From contig JANFAH010000051.1 in NCBI GenBank assembly GCA_024663395.1, positions 1 through 64,000 on the forward strand: a stretch of 64,000 nt of DNA, in the 5' to 3' direction. Position numbers and translations under genes: made by a program. The DNA is from Pisolithus tinctorius. Lineage: Eukaryota; Basidiomycota; Agaricomycetes; Boletales; Pisolithaceae. Within the stretch, counting starts at the first letter, position 1, and each line of letters begins with the position of its first letter. Positions 22,143-33,646 of the stretch are shown here, one piece after another. The notes beneath the pieces are model-generated. The model had not been told where the DNA came from. It ran no database searches and saw only the letters and a list, made by a program, of their open reading frames with translations.

Positions 22143-23089
22143 GGCAAAGATGAGTCTAACATCACATGAGACAGTGAATGGCAAGGGTATGTAGTATTCT
22201 GGGCACCCAGTTTTCATTAGTGATCTAAAACCTCTGTCATTTACCACATTGAATGGTTGAAGGCTTTCCATTACCCAGCACACAATTTTGGCTTTGCAAG
22301 ATATGGTTGAAGGCAGTTGGATCTTCAAAATTAACATGGACATACCATGTCTCAGCCCATGTGTGTTGCCTGTGTGAGTAAGTAACCTTTCCCTTGCCAG
22401 ACCTCTCAAACAATGCAGTAATTGACCCATCCCTTAGGATGTTTTTGACTATCATCTTGCACACTTTGTCCACAGTAGTGACTTTGTCAGCTGCACTCAA
22501 GGCTTCTTCTCCCCAGCACAACTTGATGTGCTTGTGCATATTTCCAGTGGAATGCTTATCCTTTGTGTCAAGGTACTGGTGGACTGTTGCCCTGCAGCTG
22601 CACATGCTACACTTGAAGTCATGTGCATGCCAGCCATCCTTCTCAATGATGCAGGGCTTTGGGTCAAAGAATGCATAAACTGGTGAGGACCATTCCTTCA
22701 TAAGACATTCTATTAGGTGAACTGTATCAGCATTCATTGTATACTAATCATACTACTAATAGCTTACCACATTCAGCCTGGGCACTTTCAGGCTCATCCA
22801 AGTCCTCTACTTTGTCATTTGATCTTACCTCTGTTGCATCCTCCATTGCCTCTGTTCCAGGTGTTCCAGGTGTCTCACTGAAGTCCATGTTATCTTCATC
22901 TATGACTCTTGGATTATGCCCACTATCCTCATTGTTATGTGGACTTGACCATGCTTTTTTGGAGCTGTTGGTCACATTGTCTCTGCTGCCAACAACATTC
23001 TTTCACTTCTTTGTGTTGGCAAGCTCTTCAATGGCAGCTTGGGCCCTCTCTGTTAACCTTGGGACTCGCTTCAAGCTGGTGCTTGGTGA
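22143..23089 (-). pseudogene. hAT transposase N-terminal half, truncated
   Basis: Minus strand from an ATG near 23,089 (MSPSTSLKRVPRLTERAQAA), with one stop in the NTKK-KNVVGS region, then an acidic stretch (22,975-22,748, DMDFSETPGTPG-type). The conserved N-terminal region follows at 22,737-22,240: SSPVYAFFDPKPCIIEKDG, a BED-like CxxC...H..C arrangement (FKCSMCSCRATVHQYLD, STGNMHKHIKLCWGE) and RDGSITALFERSGKGK. 22,430-22,143 continues with SLQPFNVVNDRGFRSLMKTG and TVSCDVRLIFA, in a second frame. The catalytic hAT core is missing: family B begins exactly where the frame stops. This layout is a well-known basidiomycete hAT group. Confidence 0.75.
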
Positions 23090-23287
23090 CATGTTGAAGT
23101 TGGGGATGTGTCAAGCAAACTTTGCATTTTTTTAACCTTGCCCTTTTGAGTTTCATGCCCATTCTCTGCTGACTGTGCTGTCATATGTAGCATGTGGGTG
23201 TTGAGGAGACTTGCCCTTTTTGAGTTTGGTGCCTATTCTCTGCTGACTGCACTGTCATATGTCTTACTTACTTAGCATAAAATCATA

Positions 23288-24859
23288 CAGTGAGGGACAA
23301 AAGTGTTGCAATGTTTGTGAGGTGTGACTTGCTGCCAATGTAGCTCAGGCTATTCTGCATGGATAATCATGATACCTATACCATTGGAAAGGGGTGACTC
23401 TAAGCTTTCCAGAGCACTAAGTTCAGTCCACCCAAAGCAATACATGCTGAGATACACCCTATTCTTTCCAAAAAGTGCATTGCAATGCTTTTGTCCCTGA
23501 CTGGTGAAATAGTGAAAAGTGACCTTTTGATGGGATTGAGGGCATGAAGGATGGGAAAATATGATTACATAATAAACCACATGATCTTCCAGATGATTTG
23601 TCAGCATGTAAACAATGACAAACATTGGACTTGTACCATTAACCCTCCCTCTTTTACCACAACTCATGAAATCATCTCTCTAGCTCACATGGTCATTTTC
23701 TCAAGGAATTCTTATCAAATACTGGTGGCCACCACAGTGCCATCAGTATAACATGCTCTCAGAACCATCAGACCCTTGAAAAACCTGCTGTCAGTCATTC
23801 CCTGGACTGTTTACCCCCCCATGCCTGATGTGTTCTGGGACTAATCAGTACTTGGAAGGCTGAAAATGTTTTGGAGGTCAATCTGGCACTTCAGAAAATG
23901 ATGGACAAACCAGTCCCCTCTCAACCAATGCATTTATGGCACAGGAACACTGGTATGGAAGTTGGGGTGAGACAAAACCTCCTTGTGCTCTGAGCACCAT
24001 AAGAGGGTTCACTAGATCTTGCTCTGATCTGAACTGTAGCTGACTGGGGAAAGGTTATTTGGTCATATGTGACCAAAGGCAATATTCAGGGCCAGATGGA
24101 AGCACAGGATTCTGCTCCATGGCAGTTCAGTAGCATATCCTTCTGATGACACCCAGGGGTAAAGAGGATTTTGTCTTTCCCTAACTTCCATACCACTGTC
24201 CCTGTGCCAGAAATGCATTGGTTGAGAGGGGACTGGTTTGTCCATCATTTTCTGAAGTGCCAGATTGACCTCCAAAACATTTTCAGCCTTCCAAGTACTG
24301 ATTAGTCCCAGAACACATCAGGCATGGGGGGGTAAACAGTCCAGGGAATGACTGACAGCAGGTTTTTCAAGGGTCTGATGGTTCTGAGAGCATGTTATAC
24401 TGATGGCACTGTGGTGGCCACCAGTATTTGATAAGAATTCCTTGAGAAAATGACCATGTGAGCTAGAGAGATGATTTCATGAGTTGTGGTAAAAGAGGGA
24501 GGGTTAATGGTACAAGTCCAATGTTTGTCATTGTTTACATGCTGACAAATCATCTGGAAGATCATGTGGTTTATTATGTAATCATATTTTCCCATCCTTC
24601 ATGCCCTCAATCCCATCAAAAGGTCACTTTTCACTATTTCACCAGTCAGGGACAAAAGCATTGCAATGCACTTTTTGGAAAGAATAGGGTGTATCTCAGC
24701 ATGTATTGCTTTGGGTGGACTGAACCTTAGTGCTCTGGAAAGCTTAGAGTCACCCCTTTCCAATGGTATAGGTATCATGATTATCCATGCAGAATAGCCT
24801 GAGCTACATTGGCAGCAAGTCACACCTCACAAACATTGCAACACTTTTGTCCCTCACTG
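23288..24859. mobile_element. Foldback element 3 (long inverted repeat, different ends)
   Basis: Ends CAGTGAGGGACAAAAGTGTT and complement, flanked by TA (23,286-23,287; 24,860-24,861). Arms of about 590 bp are near-identical inverted copies; the same frames occur in both (23,667-23,350 minus and 24,479-24,730 plus; 23,551-23,751 plus and 24,395-24,595 minus). The inner arm part is homologous to foldback element 1 (RFFKGLMVL against RFFKGLIVL; TNHLEDHVVYYVI against TNHQIDHVIYHVS) although the termini are unrelated. Length 1,572 bp against 1,576 bp for element 1. Confidence 0.85.
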
Positions 24860-24899
24860 TAAATTTGACATGTCAACTTTTCTTGCCCACATCCATGTA

Positions 24900-24990
24900 C
24901 CCCTGTGTGGGCCAGGGCTGGGGTACAGGTAGGGTACAGGTAGGGCATGGGTATGGGTCAGGCTGACCCACACCCATACCCAAGTGGTAC
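24900..24990. repeat. GGGTA-rich direct repeats and small hairpin
   Basis: Short direct repeats GGTAGGGTACAGGTAGGG next to an imperfect palindrome centred near 24,964 (TATGGGTCAGGCTGACCCACACCCATA). This marks the edge between CG-poor and CG-containing DNA. Confidence 0.5.
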
Positions 24991-25141
24991 CGCACCCTTG
25001 ACCCACCACAGGTTGCCTGAGGGCTATCATCTTGCCAACATGTGTACTAAACACGTTCAAAACACATCTAGATGATATAGCAGCCAATTAGAGTCTCTTC
25101 ATGCACCATTCGATAACACCCCACTGTCAGACAAAACAACT

Positions 25142-26009
25142 ATGTCCACCAACAATGAGGCATCTAGACATTCAGATTTTTACATATTGACAGTCATCTT
25201 CTTGGTGAGTGTCACGAAAGTTTAAAGCCAATCTTGTTCCGAGGACCCATCATATTTACTCATCTTGTGTCTAGGTGGAAGATTCTTTGTTTAGAATTCC
25301 CAGAGAACCATTTCAACAAGAGTCAGATGTATTTTGCGATATGTTTTCCTTGCCACAGGGTGACGGAATTGTCATGGAGGGATCAAGCGACGAAATTCCC
25401 ATTCAACTCCATGGAACCAGCAAGGACGATTTCGAGCAATTGTTGAAGGCTCTTCTTCACAGGTTAGAATCCGATTTGTTTTCGCTAGAGCATAGAGATA
25501 GTGGATCATACCCTTTTTCCAGAAAGTACAGTTCACAGCCTAATTTGCCACAAAATATCGAGCAGTGGACATCTGTCCTCAAGCTGTCTACGGCGTGGAG
25601 TTTTGAGAAGTTACGCCAAGCGTCCATCGACGCACTGATAGAAAGTGGGATTGGTGCGGTTGATAGAGTTGTTCTTTCCCAACAATACGACATCAAGAGC
25701 TGGCTATTGCCCGCTTTAAACGAGTTGGCCAAGCGACCAGAACCAATAACATTAGAGGAAGCAAATCAGATGGGCATTGACATTGCGCTCAAACTGGCTT
25801 CCGTACGAGAAAGAGTTACCGTGGAAACCAACTGCAGCAGCTCCCGGTCCGTTTTTGGCCAACCCCAGTACTTTGGTGGCAGTGCCTACGTTACCCAGGT
25901 ACCCAACGACAGCAACAGTGTTGCTGTCGGTAGTTGCAGAGACCCCAGAATGCAGAACTGCGACTTTTCTGATCAGATTCGTTCCACGTTCTCCACATTC
26001 GATTTGTAG
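25142..26009 (+). CDS. BTB/POZ-domain protein
   Basis: Two exons: 25,142-25,204 and 25,275-26,009, joined by a 70-nt GTGAGT...CTAG intron, giving 265 residues. The start ATG opens STNNEASRHSDFYILTVIFL; the splice restores the frame into VEDSLFRIPREPFQQESDVF. The first 110 residues form a BTB-like fold (core DFYILTVIFLVEDSLFRIPR; PIQLHGTSKDDFEQLLKALL), followed by a helical region with WTSVLKLSTAWSFEKLRQAS and GAVDRVVLSQQYDIKSWLLP. In basidiomycetes such short BTB proteins form large families of unknown role; BTB domains mediate dimerisation and Cul3 contacts. No stops. It is the first CG-containing gene after the transposon block. Ser/Val-rich C-terminus not recognised. Confidence 0.85.
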
Positions 26010-26133
26010 ACCAAACTTAAAATCTTACGTGGCATGTAGACGAGTCGCCCGCCCTAGGCAGAATGCAGTAGTTTTGAAAGAAAGTAGCGTTGCCTGTTCT
26101 ACATAGCTGTCATTCCACAAGCATGTCGACAGG

Positions 26134-26464
26134 CTTCTCGAAAGATGGCCACCCAGCTACGTCGCCTCCCAAGGCGAAGTATGGGACTAATCCTGACTTG
26201 CACACACGTCCTGCACTCTCGTCCCGGAGGCGTTCGAGAAATCAACGGACACTGCGATTACCATTGCACGTATTGTCCGGCTTCCGGCTTCCGACTTGCC
26301 ACCCTAGTCAGAAAGCGGATACTGGTTTTCGTCCGCAAAGAGTGGTGACATTTCAACATCCGCCATCCTTACTGAGCTTAAGACCTCTCGGATGGACACA
26401 GCGGTCGCGTATTGTCTAGACTTAAGACCTCTCGGATGGACACAGCGGTCGCGTATTGGCTAGA
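26134..26464 (+). pseudogene. F-box-like protein fragment, duplicate copy
   Basis: Begins AAGATGGC(C/T)ACCCAGCTACG like the gene start at 30,076 and keeps the equivalent of its VTxRNLVLVCEQWxHLAIHYLYR segment (here LVRKRILVFVRKEW, stop, HFNIRHPY). Between these the frames are scrambled. At 26,377-26,464 a 44-bp segment (CTTAAGACCTCTCGGATGG...) is tandemly duplicated, which shifts the frame. The remainder of the F-box gene is absent, and fragments of NTH1 follow on the other strand, as in the 30-32 kb copy. Dead. Confidence 0.55.
26377..26464. repeat. 44-bp tandem duplication
   Basis: Two adjacent copies starting CTTAAGACCTCTCGGATGGA (26,377 and 26,421), differing at one base. The period is not a multiple of three. 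Confidence 0.9.
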
Positions 26465-26584
26465 AAGCGACTACATTGAGAAAGAGCACTTGGCGGGCAA
26501 TATCAAGTGTTCACCTAACCTCGAAATCGTTTCTCTTTGTGACATTGTGCAAGTATTGTGTCGGCCAAGGAGGAAACTGAAATT

Positions 26585-26960
26585 CACACTACCTCGTCCC
26601 CTCGGGATTCTTCATTGGCCACCGATACCACCCCAGTCGGTTCGTGACGCGTGATCTATGAACATGAACATCTATCACTATCCCAATATTTATTGGGAGC
26701 GTCAATAGATACATGAAAAGCGGTGTTCGCAGAACCTTCAAACAATTTTCATGTTGCTCGGAGCGAAAAGCACCATATTTAGTCCAAGACTCGTTGCGCA
26801 ACCGTTTCGTGGTGTGTGTGACATGACTTCTCATCTTTAGCGCCTCTTATGAAGAGGATACCCGTACACATTTTTGTCTGCAGAATCCATGTGGCCTTAG
26901 GGTTTTATGTCCTGCCGACGTCTTTAGAGAGTGACCAGTGACCCACTTACTTCGGTAGGC
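26585..26960 (-). pseudogene. NTH1 (endonuclease III) fragment
   Basis: Minus-strand remnant colinear with the intact NTH1 at 31,314-32,706. About 26,960 reads MLSKDDVTDA (compare [15 protein letters not shown]). 26,720-26,590 reads INIGIVIDVHVHRSRVTNRL then GWYRWPMKNPEGTR (compare [20 protein letters not shown] and [10 protein letters not shown]), where two extra codons split the HR-TN motif. The helix-hairpin-helix with the catalytic Lys has not been kept in readable form, and the Fe-S cysteines are missing. It pairs with the F-box fragment at 26,134 as the decayed partner of the 30-32.7 kb locus. Confidence 0.75.
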
Positions 26961-26964
26961 AGTA

Positions 26965-28470
26965 TTGGTTAGACCATTCCCGCATCCGTGACGTCGTCTT
27001 TCGACAACATCTGAACCAGAGAAACAGAAGTAGTAAATCGCCTCCTTTGCTGTTTATACTTGGATTGCACCTTTAAAACCTTCCTTGTTGTCATTGAGTT
27101 CCGATTCTTTCTATTTCACGTAGACATGGATAACGTTGCGCGTGAAATTCAGCATGAGAGGCGCCGTAACGTCAGCCACTACGGCCAGTAGCCTGAGGCA
27201 GATCCAGAAATGAACACACATAGAGCTAGTTCAATACGGCAGGGCTTCCCGGGACAAAACTTGTCACCGAGCCCGTCACGACGACGGGAGGTGGATGGGA
27301 GGCGAAGAGAAACAAAAGTGCAGTATTGTGAACCTTCAACCTACGTAGTCATCCGTGCACGTATTCCCCATGTACACAGACCACAAAAGCCGAATGCCGA
27401 AGACCTTGTCTCTGTTGCATAACAAGTGGTCCCATCGGCAAGATCCTTCAGGACCTCAACTTTGCAGTCGGCCGTTGAGTGTCCTCGTCCCAGTGAAGAA
27501 CAGGTTTGGCACTTCATCTCTCTAAGAGGTGAATGGAAATGTCAAGGCTGGGCCAACAACTGGGGCTCATCGCACGTACCGTCTATGTGTCTGATACTCG
27601 TTGAAGACGGAGGAACATCTGCCTACCAAACGAAGGTCTTGAAAAGTGATATGGACACATCCATGCCGACCATGAGGTTCGGCGGCAGTCTCATTCAAAT
27701 TCCCGCAGCGTCGCAGCGGTGAATACGCCCAGCGGACGAACACTGGACGAACTGCGGTTACGTCGTAACCTTACAAGGCACCATTGCTCTGGAAGACTGG
27801 ATTCCGTCGAACCGTCAGAACCGCCTTCGTAGCTAGGTGAACCAAAAATGACAGAGATAGGGAAATAGAGAGAGAGAGATGATGAAATATCTGAAATAGA
27901 GAGTAGAGACGTAGAGAATGATATGCAACTTAGATCACAAGGTAAGTGCGATCTAGCGTGTGGGGGGAAGGCCGCGCGACGCCAGGACCGAAAGATGATC
28001 ACGTGACTAAGGAAAAGGAAGTCATGTGACCAGATGGAGATAGGGATCAAGAGGCCACAAGACCGACCAAACACGGAAAGATGTGAAAAGGAGGTGAGTG
28101 GGAGAGCAAAAAAATAACGAGTATATGCGCGAGAACGAAGTGTGCTCAGATGCAAGACGACGAAGGTAGGTCGAAAACCGAAGTCTGAACACGCCTTAGA
28201 TTATCTATGTTCACGTGATCGCTACGAAGGCCCTGTTGTACTGTGTCCAAGATCGCAGGCTCACCGCTTAGCAGTAAACGTCCAACTTGTCAATCGAGCT
28301 TGAGCGCAAAGCCATGCATAGTTAAGGCAACGTGCTGCGCCGTGGGTTAGTGCGAGACGCTGGGATTGCGCGACAGATAAGACACATTCGGCCTCAGGCA
28401 TCTCCCTGCGCAGCACTTTGTGGGAGAGGAGAGCCATATATAAGTTGGCCCCGTTCCGAAAGAGAGTCTC
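26965..28470. other. Intergenic; no gene recognised
   Basis: CG-containing sequence. Frames at 27,210-27,422 (Arg/Pro-rich) and 27,426-27,722 (98 codons) match nothing I know. 27,850-27,930 is GA-rich (GAGAGAGAGATGATG). A TATATAA at about 28,437-28,443 lies 40 bp upstream of the SDR start and is a plausible promoter element. Confidence 0.4.
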
Positions 28471-28479
28471 CCAGACACC

Positions 28480-29699
28480 ATGGGTAACTCGTACTCCTCC
28501 GCATACGAGGTCTTATTCCCTCCTCCACCCACCGTCACCGTAGACAATATCCCAGACTTAACTGGTAAGGTGGTGCTCGTCACCGGGGCGAATGTTGGCA
28601 TTGGCAAAGAAACCGCTAGGGTTGGTTTTCTCCACTGCCCCTGTCATCTTTCACTTATGTGTTGCTCTTCTACCATAGGTTCTGCTCGCGAAGAATGCAA
28701 AAGTGTGGATTGCGTGCAGGGATGCTACCAAGGGTAAGGCAGCACTTGACGAGCTCAAGGAGCAGACGGGACGCGAGGCCCATCTCCTTCAGCTTGATCT
28801 GGCCAACCTTCGATCTATTAAACAGTCTGCCGAGGAGTTTGCGAGGTGCATATATATTTGGTGTTTTGGCGGTCACTTACGGTGTTGAATAGCAAGGAGG
28901 CTCAGCTTCATATCCTCTACAACAACGCGTACGTGCAGGACATTAGAGTCGTAACGTACAGCAGGCTCACAATCTTCCTATTAGAGGAGTCATGCATCCG
29001 CCGGTTGACATGATCACGGCGGACGGCTACGACCTTCAATTCGGGACCAATGTTTTGGGTCATTTCTACCTGACCAAACTACTCTTACCCGTCCTTCTCT
29101 CTACTGCAAAGTCATCACCCAATGGTACAGTGCGCGTCATCAACGTCTCATCCAATGCCCACTGGCGCGGTGGGCTTGGTTTCGATACGTTCAAGGATAC
29201 TCCGAAACGCAGAGCGACATCCTCGTACGCGTTGTACGGTCAGAGTAAATTCGTATGCATGAAATCCGACAACTGCGGGTTTTAAACTGACCTCACCATA
29301 TGCGTCGTGCAGGGAAACATCGTTTTTTCCGCAGAACTCAACAGGAGGTATCGGGATCAAGGTGTCGTGTCGATCGCCATTAACCCAGGTCGGTTCAGCT
29401 GCGGTGGCCTGCGTATTCAGCAACGCTGACATCGTACTTCATCGACAGGGCCAATCCGGACAGAACTACAACGCCACCACAGCTGGTTCCTCCAGCCCTT
29501 CTTTGTACGCACCACTTGCTTTATGCGCTACACGTGGCTGGTTCTCTTAGCGCTATGTTGAACATAGAACAGGGTTCTTTATGATGTATCGTATGGTGCA
29601 CTGACGCAATTGTATGCGGGGACGTTCCCAGATGCTGTCAATCTTAGTGGAAAGGTACGATTTTGTATTCCACTGAGCGTGCACGCACTGATCTTGTAA
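28480..29699 (+). CDS. Short-chain dehydrogenase/reductase (SDR)
   Basis: NAD(P)-dependent oxidoreductase of the retinol-dehydrogenase-like SDR type; substrate unknown. Seven exons can be joined with consistent phases: 28,480-28,620, 28,679-28,845, 28,893-28,928, 28,985-29,252, 29,313-29,388, 29,449-29,504, 29,568-29,699 (291 residues). Motifs: cofactor loop [16 protein letters not shown] (about residue 33), LYNNAG spanning exons 3-4, INVSSNAHW (Ser), YALYGQSKF with Tyr-x3-Lys, and NPGPIRTEL. The C-terminus reads [20 protein letters not shown] then [11 protein letters not shown] and stops, without the usual IPWARxG tail, so the last exon may have been lost or replaced. No internal stops. ATG chosen because it opens the [17 protein letters not shown] leader. 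Confidence 0.85.
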
Positions 29700-30070
29700 C
29701 GGTACAATGCACTAGTGAACAAGAGAACAGAGAACACGAGCAGGACAATGCTAAGAAGAAAAAGACCAAGAACCTGTATCCCTGTTTCGAGCCGGATCGA
29801 GCATACAAGATAGCGGTGAACTGATGAACAGACACAGAGGGACTAATCATTAATCAGAAACGAACCGTGATAATAAAAGAAGACAGAGACATACCGTCTA
29901 GCATCGACGACAACGGACACAGGTACGCGTTGAACGTTGACTTCGCATTGAATCTCATCGTGAAATGCAGGCGGGCGCGGGAAGAGTGACAAGCGCTGGG
30001 AACTATAGCGGAAAGGTGTTTGCCGTGGCGATCGTCCTATCAAGTAATCTAGGAGCCAACAAGCATTCCA
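29700..30070. other. Intergenic; nothing recognised
   Basis: CG-containing spacer with short minus-strand frames only. No repeats or RNA genes seen. Confidence 0.4.
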
Positions 30071-30075
30071 CAAGA

Positions 30076-31250
30076 TGGCTACCCAGCTACGTATGAGGGT
30101 TCCACCTGAAGTATGGGATCGTGTCTTCGATATCGCAAAACTTACGTGCCCTACACTCTCATCCCGGAGATCTTCCCCTCATCGGAGGCGATTACGATAG
30201 CCAGCATCATCTGGCGCTCAAGGCTGCCCTTGTCACATAACGGAACCTCGTTCTCGTCTGCGAACAGTGGTAGCATCTAGCCATTCATTATCTTTACCGG
30301 GAAATTTTCATTTCTAATCCTTGGCGTGTTGTCACAGTGCGCTCCGGGATCATGCGAGTGGAAAGGGAGCGGTTGTGGGAGCCAAGCCTCGCGAATGGTA
30401 AACGGAGCGGTCAGCGGTTGGGTGCTGTCGTCTACACTGTAGACGTGGCAGTGCCGGCATAGACGAAGAATGTTTGGTGGGCATTAGGGCCGCTCAAAGC
30501 TGGCGCCCACCTAATTAAGAACTTCGGACCGTTCGAGGAAGATTCAACTTTGGAACCCATCCGAAACGCTGCACCGTCACTGCGTGTCCTCGACTGGTCA
30601 GTGGAGCTATCGTATATCAACTCTGCAATGTTATTTTGCCAGCTACTTGCGGAGGCGCCTCGATTGCGTATCCGACGTTCTCTGTAATATGCCATGGTCA
30701 GAATTATTTCACGGGGGCATTCTGTCCTCGATCACCACATTTCCGTGGAACGGATAGGCTTCAGGGAAAGTGACTTCCCCAGTAGGAGTGACCTGGAGAA
30801 GAGTCAACTGGATACCCGGGGAGTTATCATCAACAGAAGATCTACTGGAAGTCCAAACTTGGGCGTTAGCAAAAGAACTCAGCGGAGAATGAGGGTAGAT
30901 ATCACCAAATGCGGAGTAGACATGAAAACGACCAGCAGCTTTGAAAACTGGCTTGGGGAGTAAGTGAGAAGCTGCTATCTTCTCTCAGTCCGAGCATATC
31001 AATTCTTCGAGGGATGTAACGCAAATCAAGTAAAAGGGGGAATCATCACGAAGCTCTCTCTCTTGCACTTGCGTGACCCGCAGCATGCGGAGGCCTTACC
31101 TCATCGCCTAGAATTTGAGTTATGTGAACAGATTATATCGTAGGGTATCGAGCTGCGAATCTTGCAGTACATTGGGGGTCCGGTAGAAATCCTATTCCCC
31201 ATTCCCTGTCCTCCAATCAAACGTCCCTGAAGTTTATCAGTCGCGTAGAC
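30076..31250 (+). pseudogene. F-box-like/LRR protein, decayed
   Basis: Starts ATGGCTACCCAGCTACG with an F-box-like opening (VPPEVWDRVFDIAKLTCPTL). In another frame it continues with HHLALKAALVT, stop, RNLVLVCEQW, stop, HLAIHYLYREIFISNPWRVV, then YTVDVAVPA, stop, WALGPLKAGAHLIKNFGPFE, PSLRVLDWSVELSYINSAML and LAEAPRLRI. 30,970-31,250 keeps traces such as LELRILQY-type repeats. The order (F-box, RNL(V/A)LVCxxWN, leucine-rich helices) is typical of large basidiomycete F-box families that select substrates for SCF ubiquitin ligases. At least three in-frame stops and one frame change make it a pseudogene. It is convergent with NTH1. A truncated sister lies at 26,134. Confidence 0.6.
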
Positions 31251-31313
31251 CTTGTGAGTCCCGAATATTGTCAACCACAAATCCCTGGGCTGAGATGGTA
31301 AGTATCATGAGTT

Positions 31314-32706
31314 CTACACCTCGATCTCGACCTTTGGTCCGGGGTCTAATTCAACGCGACTAGTAGAGGCTGAGTTTCGGCCACCACGCTTGGACAATTT
31401 CTTGCTTTGCGCACTTGGACACAATCCAGCTGAGCTCAACGTGCACAAGTCACATTTCGGGCCGACAGGGAGGCACACCGTCTGAGGGATGGTACGCGAA
31501 AATGAGCTTCACAACGCCAGTGCACCACAAAGAAAGCCACTTACTTGTCCAAAACCAACAAGCATATGATTGATCTCGCCGTGGAGTTCTTTGGGTAACC
31601 AGGATTGTAGATTCAGTCTGTGGATGATGCATGTCAAACGGAAATACGATCTCTGGAAAGAGAGTCGTTTGCGATACACACCTCGTCTCCTCGGGATTTT
31701 TCGTCGGCCGTTGATGCCAACCCAGTCGGTTGGTTATTCTATGAACATGGACATCCACCCCAATTCCGAGATTTCTTGGGAAAGTTATCACATAGATGAA
31801 AGGGCAGCGGTCGGAGCACCTTACAGGTTCCATGCTACTTGAAGTGCGAGAAACGCCATTTTGGGTCCAACACCCGGGAGCGAACACAGTTCGTCGACCG
31901 TCTTCGGTAGGTCCGAATCGAAGTCGTCACGCAGTCGTTGGGCTGCCTGCTTAATATACCTATCGCATATTTAGCATGTGGTCCCAAGGAAGCAAGTGTA
32001 CACGCACTGTGTTTTCCGTCTCCAGAATCCGACCTTGGATATTGCCTCTGAAACGGTAGCCTCCTCTGCAGCTATGACAGCGCCTACAGAAAGTGAGCCA
32101 CCTATTGCAATACGTAGTTTGGCCACTGCGGCATCCGTGACCTCGTCCTTTGTCTGCGACGAAAGCATCAGAGAAATGAGTGTAGCGAAGCGCCTGTTCT
32201 ACGTTTGAAGTGAGTAGGACGTCGTTCACGCAGTAGCTGGACAGCCAGGACGTGATGAACGGACGTACCTTTGGGTCTTGTTCTTTCCATTGCGCCTGAT
32301 CACAACCCATCGTATCCACTGGGGCAGTTATCCTTGAGCGCATTTCCTTGATCGCATCGTATGCCTCTTTCCATCGCTCCGGGGCCGGATGAGGTACGTC
32401 TAAACTCTGGGGTATCGCTTTCGATTTCTTGGGTGACCTGGACTTCGTCTCTGTCGTTGTTTCTGATGTTGCTGTCTTCACGACCTTCGCCTTCTTCTTT
32501 TTGGCTGCTGCTGGGAGCGCATCATCTGAACCTTCTTGGTCATTGAGCTCTACATTCTCCCGTTTGACACGGCGAGTCTGACGACGCGTCGTGGATGGTC
32601 CCGGAGTGTCCTGTGCGTCGTAGAGTGTGACCGCCGTATGATATGGACTTGACTTCGCCGACAACCTCGTTACACGTTCCGAAGCCACCCTTCTAATAGC
32701 AGACAT
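31314..32706 (-). CDS. NTH1: Endonuclease III homologue (DNA glycosylase/AP lyase)
   Basis: Base-excision repair enzyme that removes oxidised pyrimidines and nicks the abasic site; acts in nucleus and possibly mitochondria. Six exons on the minus strand join in phase: 32,706-32,269, 32,198-32,008, 31,959-31,825, 31,774-31,682, 31,617-31,545, 31,481-31,314 (365 residues). The N-terminal 115 residues are basic and Lys/Ser-rich ([18 protein letters not shown]), NLS-like. The catalytic domain has [20 protein letters not shown], helix-hairpin-helix [13 protein letters not shown] with Lys243, and [16 protein letters not shown] with Asp262 (spacing 19, as in eukaryotic NTH1). The [4Fe-4S] cysteines are Cys313, 320, 323 and 331. 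No stops. The ATG at 32,706 is preferred to an upstream in-frame one at 32,742 that adds a hydrophobic leader. Confidence 0.93.
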
Positions 32707-32744
32707 CGTCGTGGACAAAACACAAATGAGAAGCCAAAACAAGA

Positions 32745-33226
32745 AAATAGCCCCTACACCAGCGACACCAAATAATCACTAGCCAAAGCCTTACTAGTCC
32801 AGCCATTCCGCATAAATGTGAATAACATCTGATTATCCCTGCTCATGTGTATGAATGACGCAGGTGGAAGATGTCTACCACACTTTCGGGATGTTCACCC
32901 TACCTGAGCTCGGATTGCGCGCGACTTAACTAAGGTTGTGCGATTACGGTACGCCACTGACTTCAGATGCACTGAGTGGAAGCTGATTGAATTCAGTGAC
33001 TCGGGGACAAGGACGTTCAGTGTGAGACAACTGGAGTTCGAGTCGAGCAAAAGCACGTTCTGTACTTGCTACTGGTACCCTCGGAACGTCGCCGACATAA
33101 GACGCGTTGGTCCAAAATCCCCAGTGTCGTACTTCAAGTGGTCGAAGCGAAACAATTCCGCGTGTCTGATCAAACATTCGGGACCGAGCGCACCTCGCTT
33201 CTTTCTGGTACGAGCCAGGATAGAGC
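32745..33226. other. Intergenic; unrecognised 99-codon frame
   Basis: A plus-strand frame at 32,938-33,237 (starts MRLRYATDFRCTEW) runs to the edge of the Plavaka element. I do not recognise it. It may be what the transposon interrupted, but the sequence right of the element (40,415 on) does not obviously continue it. Confidence 0.3.
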
Positions 33227-33646
33227 TGACACTGTAAAAAGTAAAATCACTAAAAATAAATGTCCAAATCACTTCTATTAAGTGTCGGAACAGCTGAAGA
33301 TCAGTGTCCGTGATTGAATTTAAGCGTCATAATGTGACGCTGAAGTGCCCATCCGGTCTAGTAAAAAATAGTGTCTTCGTCACCGAAAAAAAAACATCTT
33401 AAGTACTGAATAACAGTGCCTTGTAGTTGTTTTTCCACGTCGCGACACTGTAATAAGTTGATGCAAGCGCCCATTTTCCGCTTCACTAGCACAGATTTTC
33501 ATACTTACATGTGTCCCACTTGCCATGGAAATAACCAGGCAAATCACAAAATTGCAATTTCAAATGCTACCTGAGGTTACAGAGACACCTACAGCACAAT
33601 CATATAACAGGGTATTCCACAAAAGCATCAGTAATCCGTCACAAGT

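Noticed and set aside
31570..31842. 90-codon plus-strand ORF over NTH1
   Set aside because: Shadow of NTH1 exons 4-5 on the opposite strand.
32706..32742. Extended NTH1 start at 32,742
   Set aside because: Adds MFWLLICVLSTT, a hydrophobic leader atypical for NTH1; the ATG at 32,706 opens the basic N-terminus. A mitochondrial or secretory leader was considered but is not supported.
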